Shown here: in pieces, positions 54,911 through 63,493 of the stretch | How positions within the stretch are numbered: the first letter of the stretch is position 1 | Layout of the letters: the number at the start of each line of letters is the position of its first letter | From: Halomonas sp. S3-1-1 | GTDB lineage: Bacteria; Pseudomonadota; Gammaproteobacteria; Pseudomonadales; Halomonadaceae | DNA length: 64,000 nt | NCBI RefSeq assembly: GCF_023757625.1 | Contig: NZ_JALGBZ010000001.1 | Span: forward strand, 372,001 to 436,000 | Direction of reading: 5' to 3' | Notes under the pieces: generated by a model | What the model was told of the DNA's origin: nothing | The model's database searches: none | The model's input: only the letters and a program-made list of their open reading frames with translations | Made by a program: the position numbers and the translations under genes

Positions 54911-55771
54911 ATGTCCGTTATCAATACCAACATCACTTCCATGATCGGCCAGAACAACCTGAGCAAGTCTCAGGGCATGCTGGCTCAGGCGCAAGAGCGT
55001 CTCTCTTCCGGCCTGCGCATCAACAGCGCCTCTGACGACGCGGCTGGCCAAGCGATTGCCAACAAGATGACCGCTCAGATCAAGGGCATGGACCAGGCAA
55101 GCCGTAACGCCAGCGATGGTATCTCGCTCGTTCAAACCATGGAAGGCGGTCTGGACCAGATCAACGACAACCTGCAGCGTATTCGTGAGTTGGCGGTACA
55201 AGGTGCCAACGACACCAACACCGACGATGATCGCGCTGCAATCGAGACCGAGATTAACGAGCGATTGGCAGAAATTGACCGTGTGGCTGGTAGCAATAAC
55301 TTCAACGGAACCAACCTGCTTAACGCCAGCGGCAGCCTGAGCATTCAGGTCGGTTCCAACACTGATGTTGAAGACGTTATCAATGTTAAAACTGTTGACG
55401 CTACCGTGTCGGGCCTTGGTTTGACTGGCGCATCGGGTGGCGTTGTCGCAGCGACTACCTTTACGGCTGCTAGTGGAGCCGGTGCCCACACCAGCTTCCA
55501 GAGCCTGATCGATGCTGTTGACACTGCTACCAAGACACTGGATACCAATCGCGCTACTCTCGGTGCCACGCTGAACCGCTTCGACTCCGTGATCGACAAC
55601 CTGGCGACCACCTCGACCAACCTGTCCGAAGCGCGTTCGCGGATCGAAGACGCCGACTACGCGAAGGAAGTGTCCAATATGACCCGTGCCAACATTCTTC
55701 AGCAGGCGGGTACCTCCATGCTGGCCCAAGCGAACCAGACGCCGCAGTCTGTACTGTCTCTGCTGGGTTAA
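54911..55771 (+). CDS. fliC: Flagellin 5
   Basis: 286 residues. First third identical in DNA to flagellin 2; from residue about 105 it diverges (TDDDRAAIETEINERL), and the middle is its own (GASGGVVAATTFTAASGAG). C-terminal end standard. Monocistronic. Last flagellin before the glycosyltransferase genes. Confidence 0.95.
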   Translation: MSVINTNITSMIGQNNLSKSQGMLAQAQERLSSGLRINSASDDAAGQAIANKMTAQIKGMDQASRNASDGISLVQTMEGGLDQINDNLQRIRELAVQGANDTNTDDDRAAIETEINERLAEIDRVAGSNNFNGTNLLNASGSLSIQVGSNTDVEDVINVKTVDATVSGLGLTGASGGVVAATTFTAASGAGAHTSFQSLIDAVDTATKTLDTNRATLGATLNRFDSVIDNLATTSTNLSEARSRIEDADYAKEVSNMTRANILQQAGTSMLAQANQTPQSVLSLLG

Positions 55772-55804
55772 TCCTTTCGGCGGTACAGTGGATGAATCAA
55801 CCGA

Positions 55805-55830
55805 ACGGGGCCGAAAGGCCCCGTTTTCTT
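55805..55830 (+). terminator. Terminator of flagellin 5
   Basis: ACGGGGCC-GAAA-GGCCCCGT hairpin plus TTTCTTTT. Confidence 0.9.
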
Positions 55831-56045
55831 TTAGGTGGCTCAGTGTCAGCCTTTTTACACGTTTCTTATCAGGCCAGCCCAAAGCCGTGGTGTCGCACAT
55901 TCGGTATCGATGATTATCTCCTTCGCGGCACCTGTTCCTGAAACAGTCCAAGGAATACCTGCTTAAAAACAGGCGCATTTACCTCTTTGGTGCGCGTGAT
56001 CGCGAAGTAGACTAGGCGGACTGCCACTTTTTTGCGAGCTGCCTA

Positions 56046-58358
56046 ATGGCCAAGACGACTACCGCCACACCCAAACGAAAACCCCGTTTGTTATGGGCCA
56101 ATCCGTTCTGTCTGCTGGACACCTCCAGCGGTGCCAGCATGAGCGTTCGTCAGATGTTGCTGCAGTTGGCGGCCAACGGGTACGACGTCAAGGTATTGGG
56201 CGCGACGGTATTCGACAACCCCAAGGGAATGAAGCTTCTCAAGGAGCAGTTTGGCGATCTCGATGCCCATCTACATCAGCTGATCGAGGCGGAAGACGGT
56301 CCTTTGACACACCAAATGCTGGTGAGCTATAGCCATAACCGCAATCACTTTACGACCCACGAAGAAGGCCTCTGGTATAGCCAATACGTTTATCTGCTGG
56401 ACTCCTTTAGACCGGATATCGTGTGGTTCTACGGCGGTCAAACCCTCGATATGTTAATTGCCGATGAGGCGCGGGATCGGGGGATAGCCGTCGCCTTTTA
56501 TCTAGCCAACGGTAACTATAAATCGCCACGCTGGTGTCGGGATGTCGACTTGGTCGTGACCGATAGCCAAGCGACAGCGGATATGTATCGAAAGGCAGTG
56601 GGCTTTGCTTCCAAGCCGGTAGGCAAGTTCATTGCCTCGGATCGCTTTGTCGCCCAGCAGCACGACCGCAAACGTCTGCTGTTCGTGAATCCCAGCTGGC
56701 AAAAAGGCGCGAGCGTATTTGTGCAGCTCGCCGAAAAACTCGAGCGTGAAAGACCCGATATCGAACTCGAAGTCGTGGAGGCGCGGGCCGATTGGTCGGC
56801 GGTTTTACGTGAAACCACTCTACGTATGGGCCAGCAGCGCAGTACGTTGAGTAACGTGACCGTGACGGGCAATACCAGCGATATGCGTGGGCCTTATAGC
56901 CGGGCGCGCGTACTAATCGCCCCCAGCCTATGGTGGGAAAGCTCCGGCCGCGTACTGGCCGAAGCCATGCTCAACGGTCTACCGGCGTTGATCACCAACC
57001 GAGGGGGCATGCCCGAAATGGTGGGGGACGCGGGCATTGCATTTGATTTTCCGGCCCAGTGCTATGAAGAGCCTTATCAGCACCTACTGGACGAAAAAGA
57101 GCTTCAGCCACTTTTCGACGCGGCGGTGGCTTTCGTCGATGACGAGACGCTCTATCAGGAGTACGTGAAGCGTGCTTTTAGGGTCGGTGAAGAGAAACAT
57201 CATATAAAACGCGCCACCGAACGCCTGCTGAGCGCCCTGGATCCATTGGCGCGGGCGCGTGGGGGTAACACGGATTTTTGGATTGGCCAGAAAAAGCGTC
57301 ATCGCCAGCGTATTGCAAGCGTTGCCACCCAGCCCGAGCTGAAAGTGGATCGTTCGCTGGAGCAGTTAATCACTAACAAGGTGGACGTAAGCCTCGGTGG
57401 AGACTCCTCGGCACCACGCCTGAATCTCTCCGATGACTTCACTTGGCAGTTCAAGGGCAAGATCGTCGTGCTCGACAACCGGGCAAGTTTGATCAAGAGT
57501 GGCCTGGCCGATCAGATGGCTAAAACAGGTGCCTTTGGCATCGTGGCCTTTGATCCCGCCAGCGAGATAAAAGAGCCTGGACGGTTCGAAGGCAGCGAGG
57601 CAATCCAGCTGTTCCCACATGCCCTTCTGGGCGACGGAAATTCGGCGACGCTCCACGCCTGTATTGCCACCGAGATGACCAGCACGTTGGCACCGCTACC
57701 GGCAGACCAGCTACCCGAGCGCTACCATTTGGGGGCTCAGGAGATTGCTGAAATTCCGATTAATACGGTGGCCCTGGATAGCATCACGGGGCTTGAAAGC
57801 CTCGACTGGCTCATTCTTGATGAGCTAAGCGATGCAATGGCCGTACTTGAAAATGGCGTCCAGTATCTTGAAGCGACTCTACTGATTCAAACGCGGGTTC
57901 CGTTTCAGCTAACCCATGAACGCCAGCCAAGTTTGGCAGAATTGCAGCACTGGGCGAGTCGTCATGGATTCCGCTTCTATCGCTTTCACAACATAGGCCA
58001 CTACAGCCACTTACCCGAAAAGCTTAATGAGCGTTTGCCCTGTGCCAGCGAGCAAGAGAGTGCCGATGTGCTTTTCCTGCCCAACCACGCACGAATGGCG
58101 GCGCTGAGTGATGAGCAGAAAAGAAAATTGGCCTTTATATTAAGCGCCTGTTTCTCTGCACATGACATGGCGTTTGAACTATTGGCCGATGTCAGCCATG
58201 ACAAGGCGCTGGAATTTCTCGAAGCGCAGCGGTTTATACCGTCTGCAGAACGCGGTAAGGAGCGTAATAAGAAGGACTTGGATTCGCGGAATGGAATGGA
58301 TAGTTCACAAGCCGCTTTCCTTGGGCACGATGATGACCTTTTAGCCAAAATTGATTGA
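56046..58358 (+). CDS. GT4-type glycosyltransferase fused to a degenerate FkbM-like domain
   Basis: 770 residues. Part 1 (about 15-405) is a GT-B, group-1 glycosyltransferase: NPFCLLDTSSGASMSVRQML start, LVVTDSQATADMY, and a donor-site E-x7-E at ESSGRVLAE followed by LPALITNRGGMPEMVGDAG. Part 2 (about 465-700) has the outline of an FkbM methyltransferase (IVAFDPAS, LESLDWLILDELSDAMAVLENG, FRFYRFHN), but the glycine-rich SAM loop and the usual DxxG motif are missing. The C-terminal tail is charged. Position after the flagellins suggests it glycosylates flagellin. Confidence 0.78.
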   Translation: MAKTTTATPKRKPRLLWANPFCLLDTSSGASMSVRQMLLQLAANGYDVKVLGATVFDNPKGMKLLKEQFGDLDAHLHQLIEAEDGPLTHQMLVSYSHNRNHFTTHEEGLWYSQYVYLLDSFRPDIVWFYGGQTLDMLIADEARDRGIAVAFYLANGNYKSPRWCRDVDLVVTDSQATADMYRKAVGFASKPVGKFIASDRFVAQQHDRKRLLFVNPSWQKGASVFVQLAEKLERERPDIELEVVEARADWSAVLRETTLRMGQQRSTLSNVTVTGNTSDMRGPYSRARVLIAPSLWWESSGRVLAEAMLNGLPALITNRGGMPEMVGDAGIAFDFPAQCYEEPYQHLLDEKELQPLFDAAVAFVDDETLYQEYVKRAFRVGEEKHHIKRATERLLSALDPLARARGGNTDFWIGQKKRHRQRIASVATQPELKVDRSLEQLITNKVDVSLGGDSSAPRLNLSDDFTWQFKGKIVVLDNRASLIKSGLADQMAKTGAFGIVAFDPASEIKEPGRFEGSEAIQLFPHALLGDGNSATLHACIATEMTSTLAPLPADQLPERYHLGAQEIAEIPINTVALDSITGLESLDWLILDELSDAMAVLENGVQYLEATLLIQTRVPFQLTHERQPSLAELQHWASRHGFRFYRFHNIGHYSHLPEKLNERLPCASEQESADVLFLPNHARMAALSDEQKRKLAFILSACFSAHDMAFELLADVSHDKALEFLEAQRFIPSAERGKERNKKDLDSRNGMDSSQAAFLGHDDDLLAKID

Positions 58359-58375
58359 GATGAGGCACGCCTTGC

Positions 58376-59623
58376 ATGTTTGCTTACGAAAAGTTTGATG
58401 TATTCGACGAGATCGTCTCGAGCTTGCCGGAAGGTAGTGCGCTCACCTACTCGCCCTTGATAAGAGAAGGGTTTCAATTTTGCTTGGATGGCGCAGACAA
58501 AAGCTGTGACGTTCCGGCCAGTGAGCCGCTGACGTTATCAGGTGTGGATGCAGCTCTCTATCCAGTCAAGCGAGAAATTAAAAAGGTAGGCTACTTTCAC
58601 GACAAAGGCTTTCTGGACAACATTCTTACAGGGTTCATGGAACAGGATATCGAGATCGCAAAGCTCGACCTCCTCCCTGCGCAACTGAAAAAAGTGCTGA
58701 GCACCAAGCAGCGTGAGGAAATCGAGTTTTTTGATCGTCACCTTCAAGCCTCCTTCGGCTGTAGTATTCGCACTAAGCTCGAAGAAAGATTTCATCTCGT
58801 CAACGCCATGATTCCCCAGTATTACGACCTGCTCAAGAAATCAGAAGTCGATGCAGTCGTTTTCAGGGTCTACTATGGGCTGAACTACTTTCCCATCATT
58901 TTCGCCTGCAAAATGCTTGGAATTACTGTGATTGATGTGCAGCACGGAATTAATGGTTTCAAACACGTCTGCTACTCAAAGTTTAAAAGTAACGAGATCG
59001 ATAGCCCATTTCTGCCCGATGTCTTTTGGACATGGGGCGATATATCAACACGAATGTTGACTAAAGAAAGCGATATTGAGTCTAGTGCACTTGTGATCGA
59101 GGGGGGCGGTCCTACCTATTTGTCTCGTCAGGTCAAACCGGGTAAGAAGATACTATATACCCATCAGCCTCAGTCTAAAGGAATTCCTGTACCCCTCGAA
59201 GAGATCAAATATGTCCACGAGCTAAAGCAGCGAGAGGTAGTGGTCAGACCTCATCCGCTACATATTGATGAAGCGCAGGAGGTAATGAGTCTGCTCAGAA
59301 GAGAGGGGATTAAAGCCAAGCTAGAAGATCCAAACAAACTCACCATCAACGACTCTCTAAAACAGTCCGGTGTCCATATTACATGGTCTTCTACATGCGC
59401 ACTGGATGCGCTTAATTTTGGTGTTCCTTCTGTTCACTGCTCCGAACTCATTGATGAAGTAGAGCGTGAATTCACGACGGGGCTGCTTTTCCGTTATTCA
59501 GATGTTAGTAAAGAGAGTCTTTTGAAAGATCCTTCCAAAGCAAGGTCCTATAGCTTGGGCTCCAAGGAGCGCGTGGCTCACGGCGTCTCACAGGTATTAT
59601 CACTACCCGCTGGCCAAGGATAA
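58376..59623 (+). CDS. Putative GT-B-fold glycosyltransferase, unclassified
   Basis: 415 residues, no confident family name. The middle has VIDVQHGINGFKHVCYS, resembling the QHG motif of surface-carbohydrate transferases, and a C-terminal half with VVVRPHPLH and SGVHITWSSTCALDALNFGVPSV, the donor-site pattern seen in polysialyl/CDP-glycerol-type and capsule transferases. No signal peptide. Lies between the fused glycosyltransferase and legB, 4 nt before the latter, so a role in transferring the nonulosonic acid is plausible. Base composition is visibly less GC-rich than the surrounding core genes. Confidence 0.55.
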   Translation: MFAYEKFDVFDEIVSSLPEGSALTYSPLIREGFQFCLDGADKSCDVPASEPLTLSGVDAALYPVKREIKKVGYFHDKGFLDNILTGFMEQDIEIAKLDLLPAQLKKVLSTKQREEIEFFDRHLQASFGCSIRTKLEERFHLVNAMIPQYYDLLKKSEVDAVVFRVYYGLNYFPIIFACKMLGITVIDVQHGINGFKHVCYSKFKSNEIDSPFLPDVFWTWGDISTRMLTKESDIESSALVIEGGGPTYLSRQVKPGKKILYTHQPQSKGIPVPLEEIKYVHELKQREVVVRPHPLHIDEAQEVMSLLRREGIKAKLEDPNKLTINDSLKQSGVHITWSSTCALDALNFGVPSVHCSELIDEVEREFTTGLLFRYSDVSKESLLKDPSKARSYSLGSKERVAHGVSQVLSLPAGQG

Positions 59624-59627
59624 GATC

Positions 59628-60617
59628 ATGACGGTTGAAAAAAAGATGCTGGTTACGGGCGCCGATGGATTTATCGGCTCACACCTCGTCGAGCTTTTGG
59701 TCAAAGAGGGCTATCGCGTCAAGGCATTGGCTCAATACAACTCTTTCAATAGTTGGGGATGGCTCGAGGATACGGATTGTCTTGATCACGTCGAGGTGGT
59801 CAGCGGCGATGTACGCGATCCACATTTCTGCAAGCACCTCGCCCAAGGAGTCGACACGGTCTTTCATTTGGCCGCCTTGATCGCCATTCCTTACTCTTAT
59901 GTTGCGCCCGATAGCTATGTAGAGACCAACGTAAAGGGCACGCTCAACCTGTGCCAAGCGGCTTTGGATAACGGCGTCACGCGTATGATTCACACCTCCA
60001 CCAGCGAGGTATATGGCACCGCGCAGTATGTGCCAATTGATGAGCGCCATCCACTACAGCCGCAGTCGCCCTATAGTGCCTCCAAGATAGCCGCTGATGC
60101 GATGGCCATGAGCTTTTACAATGCGTTCGATTTGCCCGTCACGGTTGCACGTCCTTTTAACACCTACGGTCCGCGGCAGTCGGCCCGAGCCGTCATACCA
60201 ACAATCATCAGCCAAATAGCCAGCGGCATGAAACAGGTCAAACTTGGCGACGTCTCGCCTACTCGCGACTTCAATTATGTTGAGGATACTTGTCAGGGGT
60301 TTCTGGCGCTGGCTAATTGTGATGTATCGATTGGCGAAACGGTGAATATCGCCTCCAATTATGAAATATCGGTCGGGGATACACTAGATACGATACGGGA
60401 ATTGATGGACAGTGATATAGAGTTCATTATTGACGAGCAGCGCTTACGACCTGAAAAATCCGAGGTTTTTCGCTTATGGGGAGACAATGCGCGGCTTCGC
60501 GAATTGACCGGCTTTACTCCGCAATACGGCCTTCGTGAAGGGTTACAGAAAACGATAGACTGGTTTTCTCAACCTCACCAGTTGGCGAAATATAAAGCCA
60601 ATCTATACAACATCTGA
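59628..60617 (+). CDS. legB: NAD-dependent 4,6-dehydratase LegB (GlcNAc nucleotide)
   Basis: 329 residues, extended short-chain dehydrogenase. NAD loop GADGFIGSH near the N-terminus, catalytic TSTSEVYG and YxxxK as SPYSASK, and a substrate-region RPFNTYGPRQSARAVIPTII. Matches the LegB subgroup, which makes the 4-keto-6-deoxy sugar for legionaminic acid. First gene of a tight operon with the synthase and epimerase genes. Confidence 0.86.
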   Translation: MTVEKKMLVTGADGFIGSHLVELLVKEGYRVKALAQYNSFNSWGWLEDTDCLDHVEVVSGDVRDPHFCKHLAQGVDTVFHLAALIAIPYSYVAPDSYVETNVKGTLNLCQAALDNGVTRMIHTSTSEVYGTAQYVPIDERHPLQPQSPYSASKIAADAMAMSFYNAFDLPVTVARPFNTYGPRQSARAVIPTIISQIASGMKQVKLGDVSPTRDFNYVEDTCQGFLALANCDVSIGETVNIASNYEISVGDTLDTIRELMDSDIEFIIDEQRLRPEKSEVFRLWGDNARLRELTGFTPQYGLREGLQKTIDWFSQPHQLAKYKANLYNI

Positions 60618-60625
60618 GTTGCGCC

Positions 60626-61267
60626 ATGCTGCCTAAACTGATCGACTTCATTTATGACTATTGCCGTACGGAGTCGTTCAATACTTTATATGAACTCGTA
60701 TCTCGAAGTAACGAAAAAGCCTATGTGGCCGAAGCGATTGACTCTACTTTTGTCTCCAGCGTCAGACACCATGTTGACAAGCTCGAGCATAATATTACCG
60801 CTTATATGGGCAGCCCTAACTCATTAGCGACGGCTCAAGTGCCTCATCGTTATGTATATACGAACGATGAGCTGGGCTTTAACTACTGCCTGCCCACCCG
60901 GAACTCTGCGAGTAGTGATGGTCAGATCGAGCAAATCGAGGAATTTGTTGGAGAGAAGCAGTGCTTTGCAGCGAGCTACGCCGATAATCTAGCCAGTGGT
61001 CTTCACATTGTGACCGAGCCGGAAGGGGGGCGTAGCAACTATTGGCTCACTGCGGTGATTTGTAACGGGCAGGTGCAACGCGGCGAATGGTTCGAGGGGG
61101 CCAGTGATAAGGGCGTGATGACACGGCCTATCTGGAAATCGATGAGCCGTCTACCCATGTATGCTCATGCGCCCGCTGTCGATATTTGCAATGCAGAGTC
61201 GTTAGAGCAGCGAGTAGCCCATTTGCCGAGCGGTCTGCTTCCGTCAGACAGGGGGAAAGATGCGTAA
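60626..61267 (+). CDS. LegC-like aminotransferase remnant, internally deleted
   Basis: 213 residues, against about 385 for LegC. Residues about 1-69 correspond to the LegC N-terminus (NEKAYVAEAIDSTFVSSV is well kept) and residues about 70-205 to its C-terminal part (QVPHRYVYTNDELGFNYCLP; KGVMTRPIWKSM). About 170 residues between them, including the PLP-binding Lys and the cofactor pocket, are absent; the join is near base 60833. Several otherwise conserved residues in the surviving parts are also changed. Frame, start, stop and overlap with legG are intact. It cannot be a normal PLP aminotransferase: a decaying pseudogene or a repurposed fragment. Confidence 0.75.
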   Translation: MLPKLIDFIYDYCRTESFNTLYELVSRSNEKAYVAEAIDSTFVSSVRHHVDKLEHNITAYMGSPNSLATAQVPHRYVYTNDELGFNYCLPTRNSASSDGQIEQIEEFVGEKQCFAASYADNLASGLHIVTEPEGGRSNYWLTAVICNGQVQRGEWFEGASDKGVMTRPIWKSMSRLPMYAHAPAVDICNAESLEQRVAHLPSGLLPSDRGKDA

Positions 61268-62423
61268 CGTCGCGGTTTTTACCGGAACCCGTGCCGAGTA
61301 CGGCCTGCTGTACTGGTTGATGAAAGGGATCGACGCTCATCCTCGACTATCGTTGCAAGTGATCGTGGCGGCCATGCACCTCTCTCCAGAATTCGGTAAA
61401 ACATCGAACCTGATCGAATGCGATGGCTTTGGCATTGATGCCAAGGTCGAAATGCTGCTTTCTTCAGATACCGGCGTTGGCGTTGCCAAGTCAATAGGTG
61501 TTGGCGTCATCAGTCTGGCAGATGCACTGGATCGCCTGAAGCCTCATGTGATCGTGATTCTGGGCGATCGATTCGAAGCGCTAGCTGCAGCCCAAACGGC
61601 ACTGATGCTCAAGATTCCCATCTTGCATGTTCATGGCGGCGAGGTGACGGAAGGTGCCTACGACGATGCCATTCGCCATGCGATCACCAAAATGGCGATG
61701 ATGCATGCTGTGGCAGCCGAACCTTATCGGCAGCGAGTTATCCAGATGGGGGAGGATCCTCAACGTGTCGTGAATACTGGCGCGCTTGGATTGGACCATA
61801 TCAAACGCTCACCTCGTTTGAGCCGACAAGCGCTTGCCAAAACGCTCAACTTTTCACTTGAACGCCCTTTTTTCCTGGTGACCTATCATCCTGAAACCCT
61901 TGCAGACGTGCCGGCGTTGGAGAGTCTTCAAACTATTTTTACAGCACTTGATGAGTGGCCCGATCACCAAGTCATTTTGACCTATCCGAATGCCGATGAG
62001 GGGGGCCGGGAGATGATTGGTGCTATTGAGGCATATAGCGCGTGCCAGCCCCAGCGCGTTGTGGCAGTTCCGTCACTGGGATCCCAGCGCTACCATTCCG
62101 CGCTGGCCGAGTGCGCTGTCGTTATAGGTAACTCATCAAGCGGTATCATCGAAGCACCTAGCTTTTTTGCGCCCACCGTCAATATCGGTCAGCGGCAAGC
62201 CGGTCGTCTGGCCGCTGCGTCCGTGATTCATTGTGAGTCGACATTAACGTCGATTCGATGGGCCATTCAGCACGCGCTGAGCCCTGAGGTTCGCTCCGAC
62301 ACTCAACGTTTTCAAAACCCCTATGGGCAAGGGGATGCAGCCGGTCGCGTTATCGACATGCTGTTATCCATGCCTTTGACCACGATCAAGCGCTTTCATG
62401 ACTACTTGGGGGAGCCGTATTGA
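61260..62423 (+). CDS. legG: Hydrolysing nucleotide-sugar 2-epimerase LegG/NeuC
   Basis: 387 residues, UDP-GlcNAc 2-epimerase family: TGTRAEYGLLYWLMKGI N-terminus, VILGDRFEALAAAQTA, HVHGGEVTEGAYDDAIRHA, and GNSSSGIIEAP near the end. Releases the 2-epimer sugar (a ManNAc-type derivative) for LegI. Overlaps the preceding gene by 8 nt and the following by 4. In a LegB context the natural substrate is the 2,4-diacetamido form. Confidence 0.88.
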   Translation: MRNVAVFTGTRAEYGLLYWLMKGIDAHPRLSLQVIVAAMHLSPEFGKTSNLIECDGFGIDAKVEMLLSSDTGVGVAKSIGVGVISLADALDRLKPHVIVILGDRFEALAAAQTALMLKIPILHVHGGEVTEGAYDDAIRHAITKMAMMHAVAAEPYRQRVIQMGEDPQRVVNTGALGLDHIKRSPRLSRQALAKTLNFSLERPFFLVTYHPETLADVPALESLQTIFTALDEWPDHQVILTYPNADEGGREMIGAIEAYSACQPQRVVAVPSLGSQRYHSALAECAVVIGNSSSGIIEAPSFFAPTVNIGQRQAGRLAAASVIHCESTLTSIRWAIQHALSPEVRSDTQRFQNPYGQGDAAGRVIDMLLSMPLTTIKRFHDYLGEPY

Positions 62424-63493
62424 TATCCGATAAGGTATTTATCATTGCCGAAGCTGGCGTTAACCATAATGGCGACCGCAAGCTTGCCTTTGATCTCGTA
62501 GACGCTGCCGCCGCCTCTGGTGCCGATGCCGTAAAGTTTCAAACCTTTAACGCAAAGCGGCTAGCCGCTGATTCGGCACCCAAAGCTGCTTATCAACAGC
62601 AGGCCACCGAAGCCGGCGAGAGCCAGCTTGCCATGCTGCAGGCGTTAGAGCTGCCCCTGGAGTGGCACGAGCCGCTCCAGCGCCATGCGCATCAGCGTGG
62701 AATCGAGTTTCTTTCGACCGCCTTTGACCTGCAGAGTCTAGCGTTTCTGGAAACGCTGGGGCTGCCTTTCTACAAGGTTCCCTCGGGGGAGATAACCAAT
62801 GCACCGCTGCTATGGGCTTTTGCCCATACCAGAAAGCCACTCGTTGTTTCTACAGGCATGGCATCGCTGTCGGAGATTGAGCAGGCATTGGCGATCATCA
62901 GTCACGCCATCCGAAGCGACCAGCCGCCTCAGGGGATGGGGGAAGTGTGGCGAAACTGGAGTGAGCAAGCGGCACGCGAAGTGCTATCGGATCGGGTCAG
63001 CCTTCTGCACTGCACTTCGCAATACCCGACCCCCATGGCGGAAGTCAATTTAAGAGCTATGGATACGCTTTCCAGCGTGTTTGGTCTGCCGGTGGGTTAT
63101 TCCGATCATACCCAGGATTTACTGATCCCGATTGCCGCCACCGCTCGAGAGGCCACAATCATCGAAAAGCATTTTACTCTGGATCGCCAGTTGCCAGGAC
63201 CAGATCACAAAGCGTCCCTGGAACCCGATGAACTCACCCATATGGTCGATGCCATTAGACAGGTAAGTCTCGCGCTGGGCGATGGTTACAAGGCGCCTCA
63301 ACCAAGCGAATGGCAAACACGCGATGCCGTCCGCCAGCAGTTAGTAGCTCGTCGCTCGATAAAATATGGAGAGACATTCACGCTGGACAACATGACCACC
63401 GCCAGGGCTGGTCGAGGCGAGCCTGCCTACCTCTACTGGGATTATCTGGGCAAACAAGCGATCCGCGATTATCGAGAGGGTGAAATGTTGTGA
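62420..63493 (+). CDS. legI: Nonulosonic acid synthase LegI/NeuB
   Basis: 357 residues. Condenses the hexosamine with phosphoenolpyruvate. NeuB domain: FIIAEAGVNHNGD start, GADAVKFQTFNAKRL, KVPSGEITNAPLL, LLHCTSQYPTP, GYSDHT, IEKHFTLDRQLPGPDHKASLEP. C-terminal antifreeze/SAF domain from about 295 (RRSIKYGETFTLDNM). TTG start overlapping the legG stop, with GGGGGAG 6 nt upstream. Legionaminate is favoured over sialate because of legB; pseudaminate synthase is less likely. Confidence 0.88.
   Translation: MISDKVFIIAEAGVNHNGDRKLAFDLVDAAAASGADAVKFQTFNAKRLAADSAPKAAYQQQATEAGESQLAMLQALELPLEWHEPLQRHAHQRGIEFLSTAFDLQSLAFLETLGLPFYKVPSGEITNAPLLWAFAHTRKPLVVSTGMASLSEIEQALAIISHAIRSDQPPQGMGEVWRNWSEQAAREVLSDRVSLLHCTSQYPTPMAEVNLRAMDTLSSVFGLPVGYSDHTQDLLIPIAATAREATIIEKHFTLDRQLPGPDHKASLEPDELTHMVDAIRQVSLALGDGYKAPQPSEWQTRDAVRQQLVARRSIKYGETFTLDNMTTARAGRGEPAYLYWDYLGKQAIRDYREGEML

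Larger units (their letters stand above)
54686..55223 (+). repeat. 538-bp perfect direct repeat, copy B
   Basis: Partner of 51337-51874, 3349 bp downstream. Contains the flagellin 4 terminator and the promoter and first third of flagellin 5. Confidence 0.9.

Noticed and set aside
50352-55830. Repeated GGGGCC hairpins as REP/mobile elements
   Set aside because: Each lies directly after a stop codon and most are followed by a T-run, so they are ordinary terminators copied with their genes.
54869-55978. 369-codon minus-strand frame over flagellin 5
   Set aside because: Antisense shadow; similar shadows lie over the other flagellins because their DNA is alike.
60626-61267. Sequencing or assembly error as the cause of the short legC
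   Set aside because: The frame is open throughout, the surviving parts also carry substitutions at conserved positions, and overlaps with neighbours are intact; a simple error would leave the flanks normal. It still needs confirmation.
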